Assembly: GCA_017889625.1 (NCBI GenBank)
Contig: JAGGAD010000015.1
Coordinates: 1-46,398 of the forward strand
From: Bacillota bacterium
GTDB taxonomy: Bacteria; Bacillota; Negativicutes; Sporomusales; CTSoil-080
DNA: 46,398 nucleotides
Direction: 5' to 3'
In this document: piece by piece, positions 10,212 to 19,534 of the stretch
Layout: every line of letters begins with the position of its first letter
How positions within the stretch are numbered: the first letter of the stretch is position 1
Notes under the pieces: model-generated
The model's database searches: none
What the model was told of the DNA's origin: nothing
Seen by the model: only the letters and a program-made list of their open reading frames with translations
Made by a program: the position numbers and the translations under genes

Positions 10212-10273
10212 ATAATCACCTCTTTGATTTATTTTTCACTTTACCCAATACCTTTAGGTATTAATTATCTGCA

Positions 10274-12202
10274 TTAAATTTTCGGCCAAAATAAGTCATC
10301 ATCGCGCCGTTTCAATATAACAATCTTAGGCCCGGTAATCTCATCACCACCAGTAACCGCACTCGCAGAACTATCCGATTTCTTTTCATCTGATACATCA
10401 GTCGAAGCTTCAATACTACCTGTTTCAAGTAGGTTCGCCAATTCAGCGCCTTCAAGCGTTTCACGCTCGATCAAAGTCTTAGCTACTAAATGTAACTTAT
10501 CAATATTAGTATTTAGCATTTCCATTGTCTTGGTATAAGCATCATCAATTAAATTTTTTACTTCCTTATCAATAGCTGCAGCTACCTCTTCACTATAGTT
10601 GCGGTCACGCCCAATATCCCGACCTAAAAATACCTGATCCTGCCTGCGACCAAAGGTAATCGGACCAAGAGCTTCGCTCATACCAAATTCAGTAATCATT
10701 TTTCTCACTATTTCAGTGGCCCGTTCTAAGTCATTTTGTGCTCCAGTACTTATTTCTCCAAGTACTAACGCCTCTGCCACTCGCCCACCCAACAAAGTCT
10801 TAAGCTGATCTAAAAGTTCCGACCTTGTCGCGTAATAGCGATCTTCCTTAGGCAACATTAAAGTATATCCCCCGGCCCGCCCCCGCGGTATAATCGATAC
10901 TTTATGTACTGGATCGGTATGGGTCAGCATCATTCCCACTAAGGCATGCCCCGCTTCATGATACGCTGTCAGATTTTTCTCTTTATCGCTAATAACCTTG
11001 CTCTTACGTTCAGGTCCAGCCACTACCCGTTCTACTGCTTCTTCCATTTCAGCCATACCAATACGTTTTCTACCTCGTCTGGCTGCCATAAGCGCTGATT
11101 CATTTACCAAATTACTAAGATCAGCTCCGGTAAAACCAGGCGTACGCCGAGCTATAACATCAAGATCAACGTCCTTGTCTAACGGTTTATTTTTGGTATG
11201 AACTTTAAGAATTTCTAGACGTCCTTTAACATCCGGTTTATCCACTACTATCTGCCGATCAAATCGGCCTGGCCGAAGCAGAGCCGGATCAAGAATATCA
11301 GGGCGGTTAGTAGCAGCAATAATTATTATACCCTCATTAACTCCAAATCCATCCATCTCAACTAATAATTGATTAAGCGTCTGTTCCCGTTCATCATGTC
11401 CACCACCCAAGCCTGCACCACGCTGGCGTCCAACTGCGTCAATTTCATCAATAAACACAATACACGGAGCATTCTTTTTTGACTGCTCAAACAAATCCCT
11501 CACCCGTGATGCGCCTACACCGACAAACATTTCCACAAAATCGGACCCACTGATACTAAAGAATGGCACCCCAGCCTCACCAGCTACGGCTCGAGCAAGT
11601 AAAGTTTTTCCTGTCCCCGGAGGTCCAAAGAGCAATACCCCTTTAGGAATACGCGCCCCCAAATCATTGAACTTCTTCGGATGCTTAAGAAATTCAACAA
11701 CCTCTTCTAATTCTTGTTTAGCCTCATCAGCTCCGGCTACATCAGAAAACGTTACTTTTATCTTTTCCTCGCTATGCAGTTTTGCCCGGCTTTTGCCAAA
11801 AGACATCACCCGGTTCCCTCCACCCTGGGTTTGCTGCATGATAAAAAACCAAACACCAATTAAAAGCAACATTGGCAATACTGAAGAAAAAATTGCTGTC
11901 CACCACGGCGGTTGCGGTGGCTGTTCTGCCTTAATATCAACTTTTTTCTCCCGCAGCAAATTAATTAACGTTGGATCATTAGGAGCCACCGAAGTAAATT
12001 CCGGACCGTCCTTTAATTTACCGCGAATCGAGTTGTCAACAATAGTGACACCCTCAACCTTTTGTTCCTCCACATACTTCAAAAACTGAGTATAACTCAC
12101 CTCTTGCTTAGTTGTGGTACGAGACGAATAATATTCAATAAAAGATATTGCAATGATGATAATCAATAAATAGACACTCACATTGCGGAAAAATTTATTC
12201 AA
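10274..12202 (-). CDS. ftsH: ATP-dependent zinc metalloprotease FtsH
   Basis: Membrane-anchored AAA+ protease degrading misfolded membrane proteins and regulators; in sporeformers it also affects sporulation. It has 642 residues. Two transmembrane segments (about 8-25 and 102-124) flank the extracytoplasmic domain. Walker A is GPPGTGKT, Walker [17 protein letters not shown], and the second region of homology has [20 protein letters not shown]. The zinc site is HEAGH. It follows the usual hpt-ftsH order and is separated from hpt by 148 bases, where its own promoter may lie. Confidence 0.98.
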   Translation of the reverse strand: MNKFFRNVSVYLLIIIIAISFIEYYSSRTTTKQEVSYTQFLKYVEEQKVEGVTIVDNSIRGKLKDGPEFTSVAPNDPTLINLLREKKVDIKAEQPPQPPWWTAIFSSVLPMLLLIGVWFFIMQQTQGGGNRVMSFGKSRAKLHSEEKIKVTFSDVAGADEAKQELEEVVEFLKHPKKFNDLGARIPKGVLLFGPPGTGKTLLARAVAGEAGVPFFSISGSDFVEMFVGVGASRVRDLFEQSKKNAPCIVFIDEIDAVGRQRGAGLGGGHDEREQTLNQLLVEMDGFGVNEGIIIIAATNRPDILDPALLRPGRFDRQIVVDKPDVKGRLEILKVHTKNKPLDKDVDLDVIARRTPGFTGADLSNLVNESALMAARRGRKRIGMAEMEEAVERVVAGPERKSKVISDKEKNLTAYHEAGHALVGMMLTHTDPVHKVSIIPRGRAGGYTLMLPKEDRYYATRSELLDQLKTLLGGRVAEALVLGEISTGAQNDLERATEIVRKMITEFGMSEALGPITFGRRQDQVFLGRDIGRDRNYSEEVAAAIDKEVKNLIDDAYTKTMEMLNTNIDKLHLVAKTLIERETLEGAELANLLETGSIEASTDVSDEKKSDSSASAVTGGDEITGPKIVILKRRDDDLFWPKI

Positions 12203-12350
12203 ACAGTAAACCTCCTCTCGTGGAGCTCACACGCCATTAACTGTGATATCCATAGGTCATTATCATACCATAATTTAACCAAATTTACAATCATTCCTTG
12301 TTGACTATCTTTGGTTATATCTACTTCACCCTGTATACCTTATGCAAGAA

Positions 12351-12899
12351 TCAGGCACCATAGGCCTCCGGTTTCAAAATTCCAACAAATGGCAGATTAC
12401 GATATTTTTCAGCGTAATCCAGGCCATAACCAACAACAAATTCATCAGGTATCTCAAACCCAGTATATGCTACATCAACTTCAATTTTCCGCCGGGATGG
12501 CTTATTGAGCAATGTGCAGATTTTTACACTTGCCGGATTACGAGATTTGAGGTTCTCCGTCAAGTATTGTAAGGTCAGACCACTATCAATAATATCCTCG
12601 ACAATAAGTAAATGCTTGCCTTCAACACTCTCGTCTAAGTCTTTCAGTATCCGCACAACCCCACTAGAAGTGCTCCCACCCCCATAGCTTGACACTGCCA
12701 TGAAATCAAGTGCGACCGGCACCTTGATCGCCAGAGCAAGATCTCCCATAAAAATTACCGCCCCGCGAAGTATGCAAATCATCAAAATTTCTTTTCCCTG
12801 ATAATCGGCTGTTATTTGGGCTCCGAGTTCACGCACCCGTTGGTCAATAGCCTCTGAACTTAATAGTACCTTTTTAATATCCCCTGTCAATCGTTCCAA
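12351..12899 (-). CDS. hpt: Hypoxanthine phosphoribosyltransferase
   Basis: Purine salvage enzyme converting hypoxanthine or guanine plus PRPP to IMP or GMP. The 182-residue protein has the PRPP-binding motif HLLIVEDIIDSGLTLQYL, the upstream loop DFMAVSSYGGGSTSSG, and the C-terminal VAYTGFEIPDEFVVGYGLDY nucleobase region. Its start overlaps the 3' end of tilS by 13 bases, implying coupled translation. tilS-hpt-ftsH is the standard Firmicutes order. Confidence 0.98.
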   Translation of the reverse strand: MERLTGDIKKVLLSSEAIDQRVRELGAQITADYQGKEILMICILRGAVIFMGDLALAIKVPVALDFMAVSSYGGGSTSSGVVRILKDLDESVEGKHLLIVEDIIDSGLTLQYLTENLKSRNPASVKICTLLNKPSRRKIEVDVAYTGFEIPDEFVVGYGLDYAEKYRNLPFVGILKPEAYGA

Positions 12900-14284
12900 C
12901 TCCCCTGTATATTTATGGTAACATACAAAAAACTCTTGGTTCCCTTGTCCGGCATTGCCCGCTCAGTTTGTCGATAGCCCCCTACCCAGAGTATCCCTTG
13001 ACCATCGCACAATATCGGTACAGCATCACGCGCCTCACGAGGCACCTTCGCATCAATAAAAAAATCTTTCAACTTTTTGCTGCCCGGCATACCAGAAGGC
13101 CAAAAGCGATCACCCGCGTGCCTAGTCCTAACATATAATGGAGGCGTAATTTTTTGCCAATCGAAAACTGCACACTCTGGCATTTTCTTCGGCATATAAC
13201 TAACTAATTGAGCCATCACTTCAATTCCAATGTCAGAAACACAAGTAATTCCAGGAAGTTTAACTTCGACCCCGGGAGGATGAATTCCTACCACCTCAAC
13301 ATTTAGTTTTTGATTTTTCAAGATAATAATTCCATATTTTTTACAAGCAACAAGGTCTCCTGGCAATTCAATTACCTTTCCTGTTTGACCGTCTATTCCC
13401 AATTCAACCAGTTTTTCCACATGAGAAAAGGTAATTCCTCTTAATGTTCCTCGTTTTTTTTTAATTGCTGCCCGAATGATTTCCCGTTTTAGCGCAATAT
13501 GAAGCTTATTCAGTTCCCGGCAGTCTAGTTCAAGGTTAGTGCCATCATCCCGGACAACCATCCCCCAAACAGCTTCTACACAATGATTAATAAACTCCTG
13601 GTCGTCACCAACCACCGAAGCCGTTCGACATAATGTCGCTGGCAAATTAGCATTAAATTTATTTTTTAATAACGGCATTAACTCAATTCGAACATAATTA
13701 CGCAAATAATCAGTAGTTAAATTAGTACTGTCTAACCTTGGAGCTAAATGCTGTTCTTGACAATATTCCTCAATTTCCTTACGGCAAATATTTAATAACG
13801 GCCTAATAACACCGTTATTAACCGGCCACATTCCCGAAAGTCCGGTTGCGCCCGTGCCACGAAGTAAATTTATCAATACCGTTTCAGCCTGATCATCCCG
13901 ATGATGACCCGTAGCTATTTTTGCCCCCCCCAAAGACTGAGCCGTTTCACGCAAATAACGATACCTCAAAAATCTAGCTGCATCTTCAGGAGAGCGCCCA
14001 CTTGTTGCAATAAATTGAGGAACATTAATTGTTGTCGAGTAGAGCGGTAATCCTTCCTTAGCACAAAACTCAGCAACAAATGCTGCATCTGCATCAGACT
14101 CGGCTCCACGAAACATATGATTAACATGGGCTACAGCCAATTCCAGATTATAGTCCATCGACAACGTTTGCATAATTTTTACAAGGGCTAGCGAGTCAGG
14201 CCCGCCCGAACAAGCTATTATAACTTTATCGCCAGTAACTAATAGCCCGTGCCGTTCAATCCATTTTTTAACTTTTTTTAACAT
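12887..14284 (-). CDS. tilS: tRNA(Ile)-lysidine synthase
   Basis: Modifies the wobble C of the tRNA-Ile CAU anticodon to lysidine so that it reads AUA. The N-type ATP pyrophosphatase motif is IIACSGGPDSLALVKI. AHVNHMFRGAESDADAAFV, GHHRDDQAETVLINLLRGTGATGLSGM and the C-terminal TilS domains (RTRHAGDRFWPSGMPGSKKLKDFFID) follow. The start is ambiguous: 14284 (MLKKVKKWIERHG) fits family N-termini, while an upstream in-frame ATG at 14317 adds 11 residues. Neither has a strong ribosome-binding site. Confidence 0.95.
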   Translation of the reverse strand: MLKKVKKWIERHGLLVTGDKVIIACSGGPDSLALVKIMQTLSMDYNLELAVAHVNHMFRGAESDADAAFVAEFCAKEGLPLYSTTINVPQFIATSGRSPEDAARFLRYRYLRETAQSLGGAKIATGHHRDDQAETVLINLLRGTGATGLSGMWPVNNGVIRPLLNICRKEIEEYCQEQHLAPRLDSTNLTTDYLRNYVRIELMPLLKNKFNANLPATLCRTASVVGDDQEFINHCVEAVWGMVVRDDGTNLELDCRELNKLHIALKREIIRAAIKKKRGTLRGITFSHVEKLVELGIDGQTGKVIELPGDLVACKKYGIIILKNQKLNVEVVGIHPPGVEVKLPGITCVSDIGIEVMAQLVSYMPKKMPECAVFDWQKITPPLYVRTRHAGDRFWPSGMPGSKKLKDFFIDAKVPREARDAVPILCDGQGILWVGGYRQTERAMPDKGTKSFLYVTINIQGSWND

Positions 14285-14421
14285 TTTTATCTCGTTTCTA
14301 ATTTCAAAGATTGTCATCCGAAAATGGCCCGTAGTTTTTATAATTTTCTTATTTCTATCAAAATCAACCCCTGCAATATTATACCATTAGCATAGTCTTT
14401 CCTCACACTATTTTTTTAACC

Positions 14422-14456
14422 AAAAAACTGTCCTTCTGGTAATCCGGACGGACAGT
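14422..14456 (-). terminator. Terminator after spoIIE
   Basis: On the minus strand ACTGTCC and GGACAGT enclose a second small stem (TCCGGA-type loop), followed by TTTTTTGG. It lies 15 bases after the spoIIE stop, so spoIIE is transcriptionally separate from tilS-hpt-ftsH. Confidence 0.85.
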
Positions 14457-14470
14457 CTCCTTGACCATTC

Positions 14471-16897
14471 TTATATCCCTAAAACTTTACCAACTAACAC
14501 CGTCATATCGTCCCGTCGGCAATTTTCTGCCAAGTCCAACGCTTGGCGCAATATCGCCTCAGCAATTTGCTGAGGTTCAGTAATTGTCAGACGCCGCAAA
14601 AAGTTTACTATCCAAAGTTCTTTCTCTGATCCCCGGCGATTACTATCGACAATATCAGCAATTCCATCGCTCACCATAACAATGATATCCCCTGCAGCAA
14701 TCGTCCATCCAATTGTTCCAAGCTCTACTTGCTGTAAAATACCAACCGGCAACGTCGCCGATTTAACAACGGTAACCTCTCCTACCCGTTTTATAAAGCT
14801 CGGTGCAGCTCCTACCTTGATAAATTCAGCTTCCCCCCCACTTAAATCAACTACCGTCATATCAATGGTTGCAAAGCTTTCTTCCTGCTGTTTTAGCAAC
14901 AATAGTGAATTTACCGTTTTTACGGCTACATCAATAGAAAAATTGGCTTTTAACAATTTTCCTAAAAAATCCACGGCAAGAGCGCTTTTTTCGGCTGCAT
15001 TTGGCCCACTACCCATTCCATCGCTAAGTATAAAAGCGACTCTATCTTCACCAACTCCAGTTACCGCGCAGGTGTCACCGTTAATTGTTCCTTCCCCTTT
15101 AGCCGAACTAGCCAAACCAGCCTTCACTTTGTACCTCGCCGCCAACCGCAAACAAATTCTGCATTTTTTCCCCAGTGAAGCATTGCCGCACCGATTTTCC
15201 ACGATCAGCCGTTCTTTAAGTATTCCTGAAACAAGAGGTAATACCGTATTATAACACTCTCGGTTGCCACTGCAAGGAAGCTTATCGATTTCCACCACCA
15301 CTGTATTACCACTGTATTTTACTCGAACATCATCTAGTTTACAGCCAATTAAGGATGATTTCTCTAAAATAGCGGTTGTCTTTTCTTCTTGCTGCACTAC
15401 TTCTTCATTTTTAATTTCACGCACTAAATTTCCAATCACCTCGGCAACTGCATGCATTTGCTCACTCATTGCCTGACGAGCATCCATAGTTTTATTTTTC
15501 CAATAGGCCTGCAAGTAATTATGACGGGCTATTGTTCGGATAACTTCGGCTAATTCCCCGGATTTTGTACAATTATCCCGTAATATCTTAGACATTTTTA
15601 TACTTTTTAGATCACCTTGTTCAGCCAAAGCCAATGTATCAGTTAAAGCCTGATAAGTACGATAGAAATTTTTTTCCCAACACTCTGACCGTTTTTGACA
15701 CAATACACATACTTGTTCACCAACAGCCGTCAATAATCTGGCATCCTCTTCTTCACGACTTTTTACACTTACGGTTGCAGCAATAGTCCCTGCATTATCA
15801 GCTAAACTGGTCAACATACCACCAATTTCACTTAATTTAAGCGTTGCCTCATGAATAGCACCAATATCTCTATCAGCATTTGCCTTGGACTCATATAAAC
15901 TGTTTCCCCATAATTCTAAACGCCAAGCCGGAATAAAAAGAATAACCGCCGCTGCAACAGCAGCTTCTGTTAACACCAAAAACGCTTCTTCAGCCCAGCC
16001 AAAGCACAAAGCCGCCATTAAACATCCTAAAAGAAATCCAATAATTACTGCAACTTTGCCGAGAGGCTTAAATGCGCCTGCTAAAAGTCCAGCAATCGAA
16101 TATAAACTTATTCCCATTACCACATTATGATTAGTTAAATCCACCACTAGCCCGATTGCCACTCCCACTGCAGCCCCAAGTCCAGCTCCACCAAAAGCCA
16201 ACAACATTATTACCAGACTACCAACCATATTACGAACGCTATATCCGGCAATCGTTATTCCGCCCAATCCCGCTACCGTAACCGCGAGTACCATAACTAA
16301 ACAAATTAACATCTCACTACTAACATAATTGCCTTTTGTCCGATGCGCTAAAATAGTTATCCCGGGAAGAAAAATATATACTAACACTACCCCGATTGCT
16401 GCATTAAATATTACTTTTAGCCAGTAATACAGGGTAACTTCTTGCCACAACATTGCCACTGCTTCACCTAAAATTACTATGCCAAATACCAACAGTGGTG
16501 ACAACCACTGTTTTTTTTGTGTTTGTCTAGGCTTGTCCAAAAATAGAAAGCACAAAATCACCGCAATTAAGTATAACCCCCCTTGATAATAACGCCCTGT
16601 CGACAATACTCCAATAACTGCCGCTACTCCCACCATCGTGGCCCTTTCCTTTACTATCTGACTTACAGCCACAAAAAAAGCTAACCCAAATGGCCCTATT
16701 TCCCCCATAATCAAGACTCGGCTCATAAAAAATGCAATAACATCCAAGAGTAATTGTTCCGGTTGAATTGACTGTAGCAATATAAAGTAAAACTTACTAC
16801 GGCTTACCGCCCAGTGCCAATTAGATGGTTTTCGCACCGACATTTCCACTGCAGAAACTACCTCATTAGGTATTGTTATTATCGTACCCTTCGGCAT
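14471..16897 (-). CDS. spoIIE: Stage II sporulation protein E, PP2C phosphatase
   Basis: SpoIIE dephosphorylates the anti-anti-sigma factor SpoIIAA to activate sigma-F in the forespore, and also acts at the polar septum with FtsZ. About 808 residues: a long N-terminal block of roughly ten membrane helices (about 30-330), a central region with several Cys residues (CVLCQKRSECWEKN), and a C-terminal PP2C domain (VAFILSDGMGSGPNAAEKSALAV, then IVMVSDGIADIVD and CRRDDMTVLVGKV). Start 16897 is chosen because GGAGGTGAGATA precedes it; an upstream ATG at 16918 lacks a site. It marks the organism as a sporeformer. Confidence 0.97.
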   Translation of the reverse strand: MPKGTIITIPNEVVSAVEMSVRKPSNWHWAVSRSKFYFILLQSIQPEQLLLDVIAFFMSRVLIMGEIGPFGLAFFVAVSQIVKERATMVGVAAVIGVLSTGRYYQGGLYLIAVILCFLFLDKPRQTQKKQWLSPLLVFGIVILGEAVAMLWQEVTLYYWLKVIFNAAIGVVLVYIFLPGITILAHRTKGNYVSSEMLICLVMVLAVTVAGLGGITIAGYSVRNMVGSLVIMLLAFGGAGLGAAVGVAIGLVVDLTNHNVVMGISLYSIAGLLAGAFKPLGKVAVIIGFLLGCLMAALCFGWAEEAFLVLTEAAVAAAVILFIPAWRLELWGNSLYESKANADRDIGAIHEATLKLSEIGGMLTSLADNAGTIAATVSVKSREEEDARLLTAVGEQVCVLCQKRSECWEKNFYRTYQALTDTLALAEQGDLKSIKMSKILRDNCTKSGELAEVIRTIARHNYLQAYWKNKTMDARQAMSEQMHAVAEVIGNLVREIKNEEVVQQEEKTTAILEKSSLIGCKLDDVRVKYSGNTVVVEIDKLPCSGNRECYNTVLPLVSGILKERLIVENRCGNASLGKKCRICLRLAARYKVKAGLASSAKGEGTINGDTCAVTGVGEDRVAFILSDGMGSGPNAAEKSALAVDFLGKLLKANFSIDVAVKTVNSLLLLKQQEESFATIDMTVVDLSGGEAEFIKVGAAPSFIKRVGEVTVVKSATLPVGILQQVELGTIGWTIAAGDIIVMVSDGIADIVDSNRRGSEKELWIVNFLRRLTITEPQQIAEAILRQALDLAENCRRDDMTVLVGKVLGI

Positions 16898-16980
16898 TAT
16901 CTCACCTCCGCACAGCATATTGTATTTGTATTTTACATAAACTCATCTGCATCTACTGTCTAACTAAGTACTTCGTGTGA

Positions 16981-17041
16981 AAAAAAAACCGACAATGTCG
17001 GCTAATAAACAACTAAAAAAGAGCATCCAAAGATGCTCTTT
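16981..17041 (-). terminator. Two tandem terminators after yabR
   Basis: A 10-bp perfect stem (AAAGAGCATC/GATGCTCTTT, 17018-17041) is followed leftwards by a second hairpin (CCGAC/GTCGG, 16989-17001) that on the minus strand runs into eight T residues. Together they insulate spoIIE from the division/spore-coat genes upstream. Confidence 0.8.
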
Positions 17042-17060
17042 AATACTTACAAGACCTAAT

Positions 17061-17477
17061 TTATTCTGCTCTTCGTGCCGCGCCACGACCACCACGTTTA
17101 GACTCAGTATTACGTTTAAGATCGGTAAGACGCTCATCACTATCTTTTAAAAACTTGCTAAGCTTATCCTCGAAAGAAGCAGGAGGGGCAAACCGATGAT
17201 GAGGACGGCGATTATCGTTGGCAGGGGGCCTTTTGGCACTTGGTTCTTGGAGTTGCTTAATCGATAACCCTATTTTGCCGCGTTCATCTACAGATAGGAC
17301 TTTTACTTTAACCTTGTCCTGTTCCTTAAGAAAATCCTTTACATCGCGGACATATACGTCAGCAACTTCTGAAATATGAATAAGACCTACTTTTCCTCCC
17401 GGCAGTTCGACGAATGCACCAAAATTCGTGATGCCTGTCACAACCCCTTCCACCACACTGCCAACTTGAATGGACAT
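17061..17477 (-). CDS. yabR: S1 RNA-binding domain protein (YabR-like)
   Basis: A single S1 domain at the N-terminus (about 1-72: VGSVVEGVVTGITNFGAFVELPGGKVGLIHISEVADVYV...VKVKVLSVDERGKIGLSIKQL) followed by a basic, Pro/Arg-rich tail ending in RGGRGAARRAE. Likely binds RNA or ribosomes; the exact role is unknown. A possible TTG start at 17486 has closer spacing to AAGGAGG, but family N-termini favour ATG 17477. It lies between divIC and spoIIE as in Bacillus. Confidence 0.9.
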   Translation of the reverse strand: MSIQVGSVVEGVVTGITNFGAFVELPGGKVGLIHISEVADVYVRDVKDFLKEQDKVKVKVLSVDERGKIGLSIKQLQEPSAKRPPANDNRRPHHRFAPPASFEDKLSKFLKDSDERLTDLKRNTESKRGGRGAARRAE

Positions 17478-17577
17478 ACTAATCAAAATTCCTCCTTAAT
17501 CTTGTTCTGCAACCATATTATACTCTTGCCGCGGAAAAGGTGTCAAGAAAGTCCACAGCAAGATACCCGAACCATCG

Positions 17578-17874
17578 TCATTTTCCTTCAGTAGAAATAT
17601 AAGGCACTTCACCCGGCTTTACCATACCTAGCTCTTCACGTGCAATTTTTTCCAAATACGCGGGAGTCGACAAACGTTCTTTTTCTTCAATAAGACCACT
17701 ATTGGTTTGCTTTAACTGTTCTAATTTAGTCTTTGTAGCCACGGTCTCATGATTAACAGCATTAAGTTCTAGCTGTTGACCTCCAAGAACATACAGACAA
17801 TATCCTATAATCGCCATAAACACTATACGAAACCAATTTATATGATATGTCCTACGCGACTTCATTTTAAACAC
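17578..17874 (-). CDS. divIC: Septum formation initiator DivIC/FtsB
   Basis: A small bitopic division protein of 98 residues. It has a short basic cytoplasmic start, one transmembrane helix (about 15-32), a coiled coil (about 35-70, LEQLKQTNSGLIEEKERL), and the conserved end YLEKIAREELGMVKPGEV. It acts with FtsL/DivIB-type partners in the divisome. Order yabQ-divIC-yabR-spoIIE is conserved in Firmicutes. Confidence 0.95.
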   Translation of the reverse strand: MFKMKSRRTYHINWFRIVFMAIIGYCLYVLGGQQLELNAVNHETVATKTKLEQLKQTNSGLIEEKERLSTPAYLEKIAREELGMVKPGEVPYISTEGK

Positions 17875-17939
17875 CCCATACTACCTACTGTACGATAGTA
17901 TTCGCCGGATATAACGACATTCCTCTTTTCTGTCATCAA

Positions 17940-18398
17940 TCACTTTGAAAGATTATCGTTTGCTGACCGATAACTTGATAAAATCCGTTTTATCATACGA
18001 CGTACGGGTTTAATTAATTTTCTTACAACCCAAACTATAGGTGCAATCAAAACATGCAATACTACTTTTTTAACACTGCCAAGTACTTTTATAACTAGTC
18101 GCATTAACCATCTTAAAAACCTAATTACCATCTTACTAAAGAAGCGATAGTATACCGCTCCCCCTGTCACCAAGCCAATAAAAACATAAAATCTCATTTC
18201 CCCCCAATTACCTGCAATAAGCGTAAAAAATACTACCGCCGTCGACACCAGCCAGTAAATTAAATCGGTTATCGCCATAACAATCCAACGCAGGCGAAAT
18301 ATCCCACACATAACTCGATAAAAATCAAAGGCCAATCCCAACACCAGTCCGGCAGCAATTGTCAATAAAAAGGTTGCAGCCTGCCCGCTATCCCCCAT
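17940..18398 (-). CDS. yabQ: Spore cortex biosynthesis protein YabQ
   Basis: A multi-pass membrane protein of 152 residues with the YabQ start (QAATFLLTIAAGLVLGLAFDFYRV) and about four helices in the first 120 residues. The basic tail is amphipathic. In Bacillus YabQ localises to the forespore outer membrane and is needed for cortex formation. Here it is separated from yabP by an inserted lytic transglycosylase gene, which is not the Bacillus arrangement. Confidence 0.92.
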   Translation of the reverse strand: MGDSGQAATFLLTIAAGLVLGLAFDFYRVMCGIFRLRWIVMAITDLIYWLVSTAVVFFTLIAGNWGEMRFYVFIGLVTGGAVYYRFFSKMVIRFLRWLMRLVIKVLGSVKKVVLHVLIAPIVWVVRKLIKPVRRMIKRILSSYRSANDNLSK

Positions 18399-18420
18399 TT
18401 ACCTCCCCCCTTTTTGCCAA

Positions 18421-19158
18421 CTAACACCACCGGCGCCAGCCATAACGTAAGACCATCTGCCGAATGACAACCGCCAGCGCAAATAAAGTTATAGCCGTTA
18501 TCCACCAAACGTACCGCCGAGCCTGCTCACACTTTTTTATCCAACGCATATATAAGGCAGCAGGGCTAGCCGTCAGACTATACCAATAGGTTATTACCCT
18601 CACGACATAATCTTGGGTTTCGGCATTAGAAGGTATACCACCTTTGTCATCCACCGCTTTCGGACCAGCATTATACGCCGCTATGGCCAACACTAGATTA
18701 CCATTATATCGTCTCACCAGTTGACCAAGATATGCTGTCCCTATATGAATATTTAAATCTGGATCATAATAGCATTGAAAGGCGCAGTCGCCACTATGTC
18801 TTTCTTCGCATACTTTTAATTTTGCATTAACCAGGCGCCAAGTGTCCGGCATTACTTGCATAAGTCCCAGCGCACCTGTTTTAGATAATGCTCTAGAATT
18901 AAAGGAACTTTCAGCTTTTATTACCGCAGCCACCAAGTAGCTGTCTACCCCTTCCTGTCCCGCATATTTATTTATAATACTAGCATAAGGAACATCAGTA
19001 ACTTCTCGTTTATCAGCTGCAGCAATGTTAAACTGATTATATAGGGCATTTTTACAATATTCACTAATACCAGTAAAAGCACCGTACACAACCAGCTCCA
19101 ACATAACTATCACCAACAAACCATACCATATTTTTATCCTACCGTATCGCAAGGCCAT
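18421..19158 (-). CDS. Membrane-anchored lytic transglycosylase (SLT domain)
   Basis: A peptidoglycan-cleaving enzyme of 245 residues. An N-terminal transmembrane helix (about 10-30) leads to an SLT domain (about 58-190) with catalytic Glu in AAVIKAESSFNSRA, GALGLMQVMPDTW, and AIAAYNAGPKAVDD. A second helix near the C-terminus (about 218-236) and a basic tail follow, which is unusual for this family. A pair of extra Cys (CEERHSGDCAFQCYY) lies in the loop. Seven bases separate it from yabP and 22 from yabQ, so it is in the spore-cortex operon and may remodel spore peptidoglycan. Confidence 0.88.
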   Translation of the reverse strand: MALRYGRIKIWYGLLVIVMLELVVYGAFTGISEYCKNALYNQFNIAAADKREVTDVPYASIINKYAGQEGVDSYLVAAVIKAESSFNSRALSKTGALGLMQVMPDTWRLVNAKLKVCEERHSGDCAFQCYYDPDLNIHIGTAYLGQLVRRYNGNLVLAIAAYNAGPKAVDDKGGIPSNAETQDYVVRVITYWYSLTASPAALYMRWIKKCEQARRYVWWITAITLFALAVVIRQMVLRYGWRRWC

Positions 19159-19164
19159 ACGCCC

Positions 19165-19446
19165 CTATTTCAGCAATCTCTCCAACAGTCCCTTTTTCTG
19201 CCTGATATCATCATCATATACAATTGACTTAACGGTCCCTTCAATTATTACATTGCCTTTTTCTAAATTTAAATTTTTGATATTTAACCCTTCACCCTTA
19301 ACAGTTAACACGCCTTGCTCAGTTTCCATGATAATTTCCCGTTCATCATAACTACCTAAATTATCAACACCTTCCACCGACATTTCTTCCCGATCAATGA
19401 GATTTATCTGATGGCGCCACTTGGGAGTTTTATCATCTACCGGCAT
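19165..19446 (-). CDS. yabP: Sporulation protein YabP
   Basis: A 93-residue protein of the YabP/YqfC family with the typical ending GTVKSIVYDDDIRQKKGLLERLLK and central LTVKGEGLNIKNLNLEKGNVIIEG. In Bacillus it is expressed in the mother cell under sigma-E, and yabP and yabQ mutants fail in cortex assembly. First gene of the yabP-SLT-yabQ-divIC cluster. The S4-domain gene yabO usually found upstream is not here; spoIID lies there instead. Confidence 0.93.
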   Translation of the reverse strand: MPVDDKTPKWRHQINLIDREEMSVEGVDNLGSYDEREIIMETEQGVLTVKGEGLNIKNLNLEKGNVIIEGTVKSIVYDDDIRQKKGLLERLLK

Positions 19447-19509
19447 GCCTTTCCCTCCCCATTCATCTGCTTGCTGATATATATTCCAAGCACTCGAAAA
19501 GTATTACGA

Positions 19510-19534
19510 AAAAGCAGCCGGACTTCCGGCTGCT
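19510..19534 (-). terminator. Terminator after the spoIID homologue
   Basis: A perfect 9-bp GC-rich stem (AGCAGCCGG/CCGGCTGCT, 4-base loop) follows the stop codon on the minus strand and is trailed by TTTTTCG. Confidence 0.88.
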
